Shown here piece by piece: positions 61,570 to 64,000 of a DNA stretch of 64,000 nucleotides. Numbering within the stretch: position 1 is the first letter of the stretch; each line of letters starts with the position of its first letter. The DNA lies in NCBI RefSeq assembly GCF_016808095.1, contig NC_068971.1, positions 46,498,131 through 46,562,130 of the forward strand. Reading direction: 5' to 3'. The translations under genes were made by a program, and so were the position numbers. A model generated the notes under the pieces. That model was not told where the DNA came from. It worked only from the letters and a program-made list of their open reading frames with translations, and made no database searches. This DNA comes from Vigna angularis. Lineage: Eukaryota; Streptophyta; Magnoliopsida; Fabales; Fabaceae.

Positions 61570-64000
61570 ATGTCTTTTATCGGAACCCAGCAGAAGTGCA
61601 AGGCTTGTGAGAAAACGGTTTATCCCGTTGATCAGCTTTCTGCAGATGGCACTGCTTATCACAAAGCTTGCTTCAGGTGCTCCCACTGCAAAGGAACATT
61701 AAAGGTACCTTTTTTGGCGTTATTAATATGATTTTGATTTTGTTTGTTTTTGTTAGTTGCATTATTTATTTGATGGCTTATTAATACTGTTGTTTATTGA
61801 TATTTGTTAAATTCTGCTAAAGATTCTTGCTTTTTGTTTGACGCTGCCTTGCATCCATGTGAAATTTCGACGGGAATTTTAGCTGATTAATAAAAAGATA
61901 TAGTGAGTTTATGATCTTATCAGAAATAGAATTGGGACACCACCCTCATTCTCTTTTTAGAATTTGATGAAGCTAAGAATTTTTGGAGTCTAAAATCTTC
62001 ACTTGCTTATTGTAATGACACAGATCTGCTCCTTTTACTTCGCGTCTGAAGAAATAAACTTTTCCATAGATACTTACAGGTGAAAAATATAAGAAAGTAA
62101 AATGCATTGAACATTTCCAATAAGCTAAAATCAACTTATGCACGTTAACGGGAGGAGCAGCTCTATTACCAAACTTCTCTAAAAATTGAAGTGCTTAAAT
62201 TGATTTTAACTTATTGGAGAAAGTCAATTCGTTTTACCTTCTTATTTTCTTTCCATGAGTGTTTATGAAGTTTTTTTCGAACAGTTAGTAATGTTGGGAC
62301 ACTAACTGAGTTAGCATTAGTGTATTTCAGTTTAAACTTTCATACGAATTATTTGATGACCTTTTTTGTTTCAGCTGAGCAACTATTCCTCAATGGAAGG
62401 AGTTCTTTACTGTAAACCTCACTATGAGCAGCTCTTCAAGGAGACTGGCACCTTCAGCAAGAACTTCCAGTCACGTATGTGTTGTTCTTTTTCTTTTTGA
62501 GGTGAAGCTGTGCTTGTGTGATTTTTGAATCAGATGTCGCTTTAATTGGCCACATTTTCATTTTGAACAGCTGCAAAGTTAGCTGATAAGACTACTCCTG
62601 AGCTGGTAAAAAGCTTTAGTTTGCAATTTTCAAACTTCATTGTGATAAACAGGTCTGCAGCATTTGGTATTATTGAATAACCATTGGCATCTTTTGTTTT
62701 TTCCAGACAAGGTCATCTAGCAAAGCTGCGAGCATGTTTTCTGGCACACAAGAAAAGTGTGCAACATGTGGGAAAACTGCTTATCCATTGGAGAAGGTAG
62801 GATTAAAAAATCTCAAGCAAAAATACTTGATAATGGTCAATATTCATGAAAATATTTTGTTACAAATTAGGCATATGGATGTTTAAGTGTTAGGAGTCTT
62901 ATATTGAGTAGAATAAACTACTTGATGTAGTTGTCAAGCCTTGAGACTCTTTTATCTAATGGACTAGTATTTTAGGTTTGGACTCCCCTTTTGGTCTGGT
63001 CTGGTACACTTGATTCTATGAAATCAAGCGTGTTACTGCCTCAAAAATAATCCTGTGCAAAAGAGGAGTTTGAACTTCATTTTCTTTTTGGACCACAGCT
63101 AGACTCTGTATGGGGCATATGGATGGACATCCATACTTCCTTATCTTAATGGGAGATAATTGTGTGGAGATAAACTTTCATATTTTATTTCTGTGCTTAA
63201 GATGATGAAACATATTAGTTCATAATTCTACAGGTCAAGAAAGCAAAATTATGTTTGCTTGTGAATAATTGTGGAGCTTCTTCCTCCACCCACAAATGAT
63301 TACTATAAAATTTCCATCTAACGAAATCCATCCTGAGATAGTGACATATACCTGGCAATTTGTGTTTGTGGTAATGTCAAGCTCTTGTATCAGTTTCTTC
63401 TATTCTTCTGTCAATAGGATGGGAGAGTAGATTGGCATTTGTTTTGGAAACTTTTCAAAATTCATAGATTTTGAATGAGAAATTGATTGTTGTGTAGTGT
63501 GACATTGTTTTAGAAAACTGTTTTAAAGCCAAAAGGTAAGAAGGGAATCAACCATGACCTTGTTACCCACTGAAAATCATACTGGGGGTAGCTCTGTTAG
63601 AAAATGAGACTTTTTTACTTGAGAGAAGTAGCGCCGCTGGAATGAAAGTGGATAGTATATAACCAAACGGAAAAATTTACTAACTTTATCTTGAATGAGA
63701 AAATGTAATTCTAATCATTATAAATCTGCAGTTCTGCACATAACCATAACTAGAACTTAAATTTGGTTTTCTTGTTACTATTATAAATGTGTGTATCTTT
63801 TTGTTTGATTTTAGGTAACAGTGGAAGGGCAGGCCTATCACAAATCATGTTTCAAGTGTTCACATGGTGGTTGTCCCATAACCCCATCGAATTATGCAGC
63901 CCTTGAGGGCATTCTGTATTGCAAGCACCATTTCTCCCAGCTTTTCAAGGAGAAAGGGAGCTATAATCATCTGACAAAGTCTGCAACAATCAAACGGGCG
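61570..64000 (+). CDS. Two-LIM-domain actin-bundling protein (WLIM type), 3' end missing
   Basis: Five exons are visible, 61570-61704, 62375-62474, 62571-62605, 62707-62796 and 63815 to the window end, giving 182 residues so far in one frame. Each LIM domain binds two zinc ions. LIM1 has CKAC at residues 10-13, HKACFRCSHC and CKPH. LIM2 has CATC, HKSCFKCSHGGC (with the C-x4-C spacing of plant second LIM domains) and CKHH. The linker is about 50 residues with TRSSSKAASMFSGTQEKC. Plant proteins of this build bind and bundle actin filaments in the cytoplasm and can enter the nucleus. The last visible residues, TIKRA, are close to the usual end of WLIM proteins, so little is missing. A spliced 5' leader is likely: CAAG|GTATGC at 61274 is a good donor. 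Confidence 0.94.

Overview
The window is plant nuclear DNA. It is AT-rich, with long AT-rich spacers, genes split by GT-AG introns, and LTR retrotransposons and a Mutator-like element between single-copy genes. The conserved proteins (COI1, sedoheptulose-1,7-bisphosphatase, TRAPPC5, WLIM) and the character of the repeats suggest a legume, probably of the Phaseolus/Vigna group. That placement is inference from memory of those families; no search was run.

Layout. 1-3961: C-terminal part of the jasmonate co-receptor gene COI1 (+), cut by the window start. 10044-11172: DIVARICATA-type MYB gene (-). 14737-16911: gene with three Myb/SANT-like domains (+). 17982-19631: membrane-anchored HAD IIIB acid-phosphatase-like gene (-). 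21157-38756: a three-level nest of LTR elements. 39237-41827: chloroplast SBPase (+). 44603-47047: secreted GH9 endoglucanase (-). 47991-53685: complete Mutator-like element. 54934-58094: TRAPPC5/Trs31 (-). 61570-64000: WLIM-type two-LIM protein (+), cut by the window end. The chromosomal genes look like unrelated housekeeping and regulatory loci, not a cluster; every gene model could be joined in frame across introns by eye.

The nest is resolved by target-site duplications (TSDs). A 2.25-kb solo-LTR-like sequence (TSD GATAT) was interrupted by a gag-only, SIRE-like Copia element (TSD ACATC, 961-bp LTRs). That element was then interrupted six bases into its 3' LTR by a 10.1-kb Athila-like Gypsy element (TSD GTTAC, 2275-bp LTRs that look almost identical).

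The most remarkable feature is inside the innermost element. It has an Athila-type gag and a tRNA-Asp-type primer site but no recognisable protease, reverse transcriptase or integrase. Instead, on the antisense strand, it carries a compact intron-containing gene for a 151-residue WUSCHEL-related homeobox (WOX) protein. This has a homeodomain with WOX-specific spacing, a WUS-box-like motif and an EAR-like motif. The gene has its own TATA box and an apparent spliced 5' leader, so it looks like a transcription-factor gene carried by a recently mobile non-autonomous retrotransposon.

The Mutator-like element has 320-bp terminal inverted repeats, a 9-bp TSD, an apparently intact 976-residue transposase and a second convergent gene encoding a GRF zinc finger plus a membrane segment. 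A higher-order minisatellite lies between the two genes.
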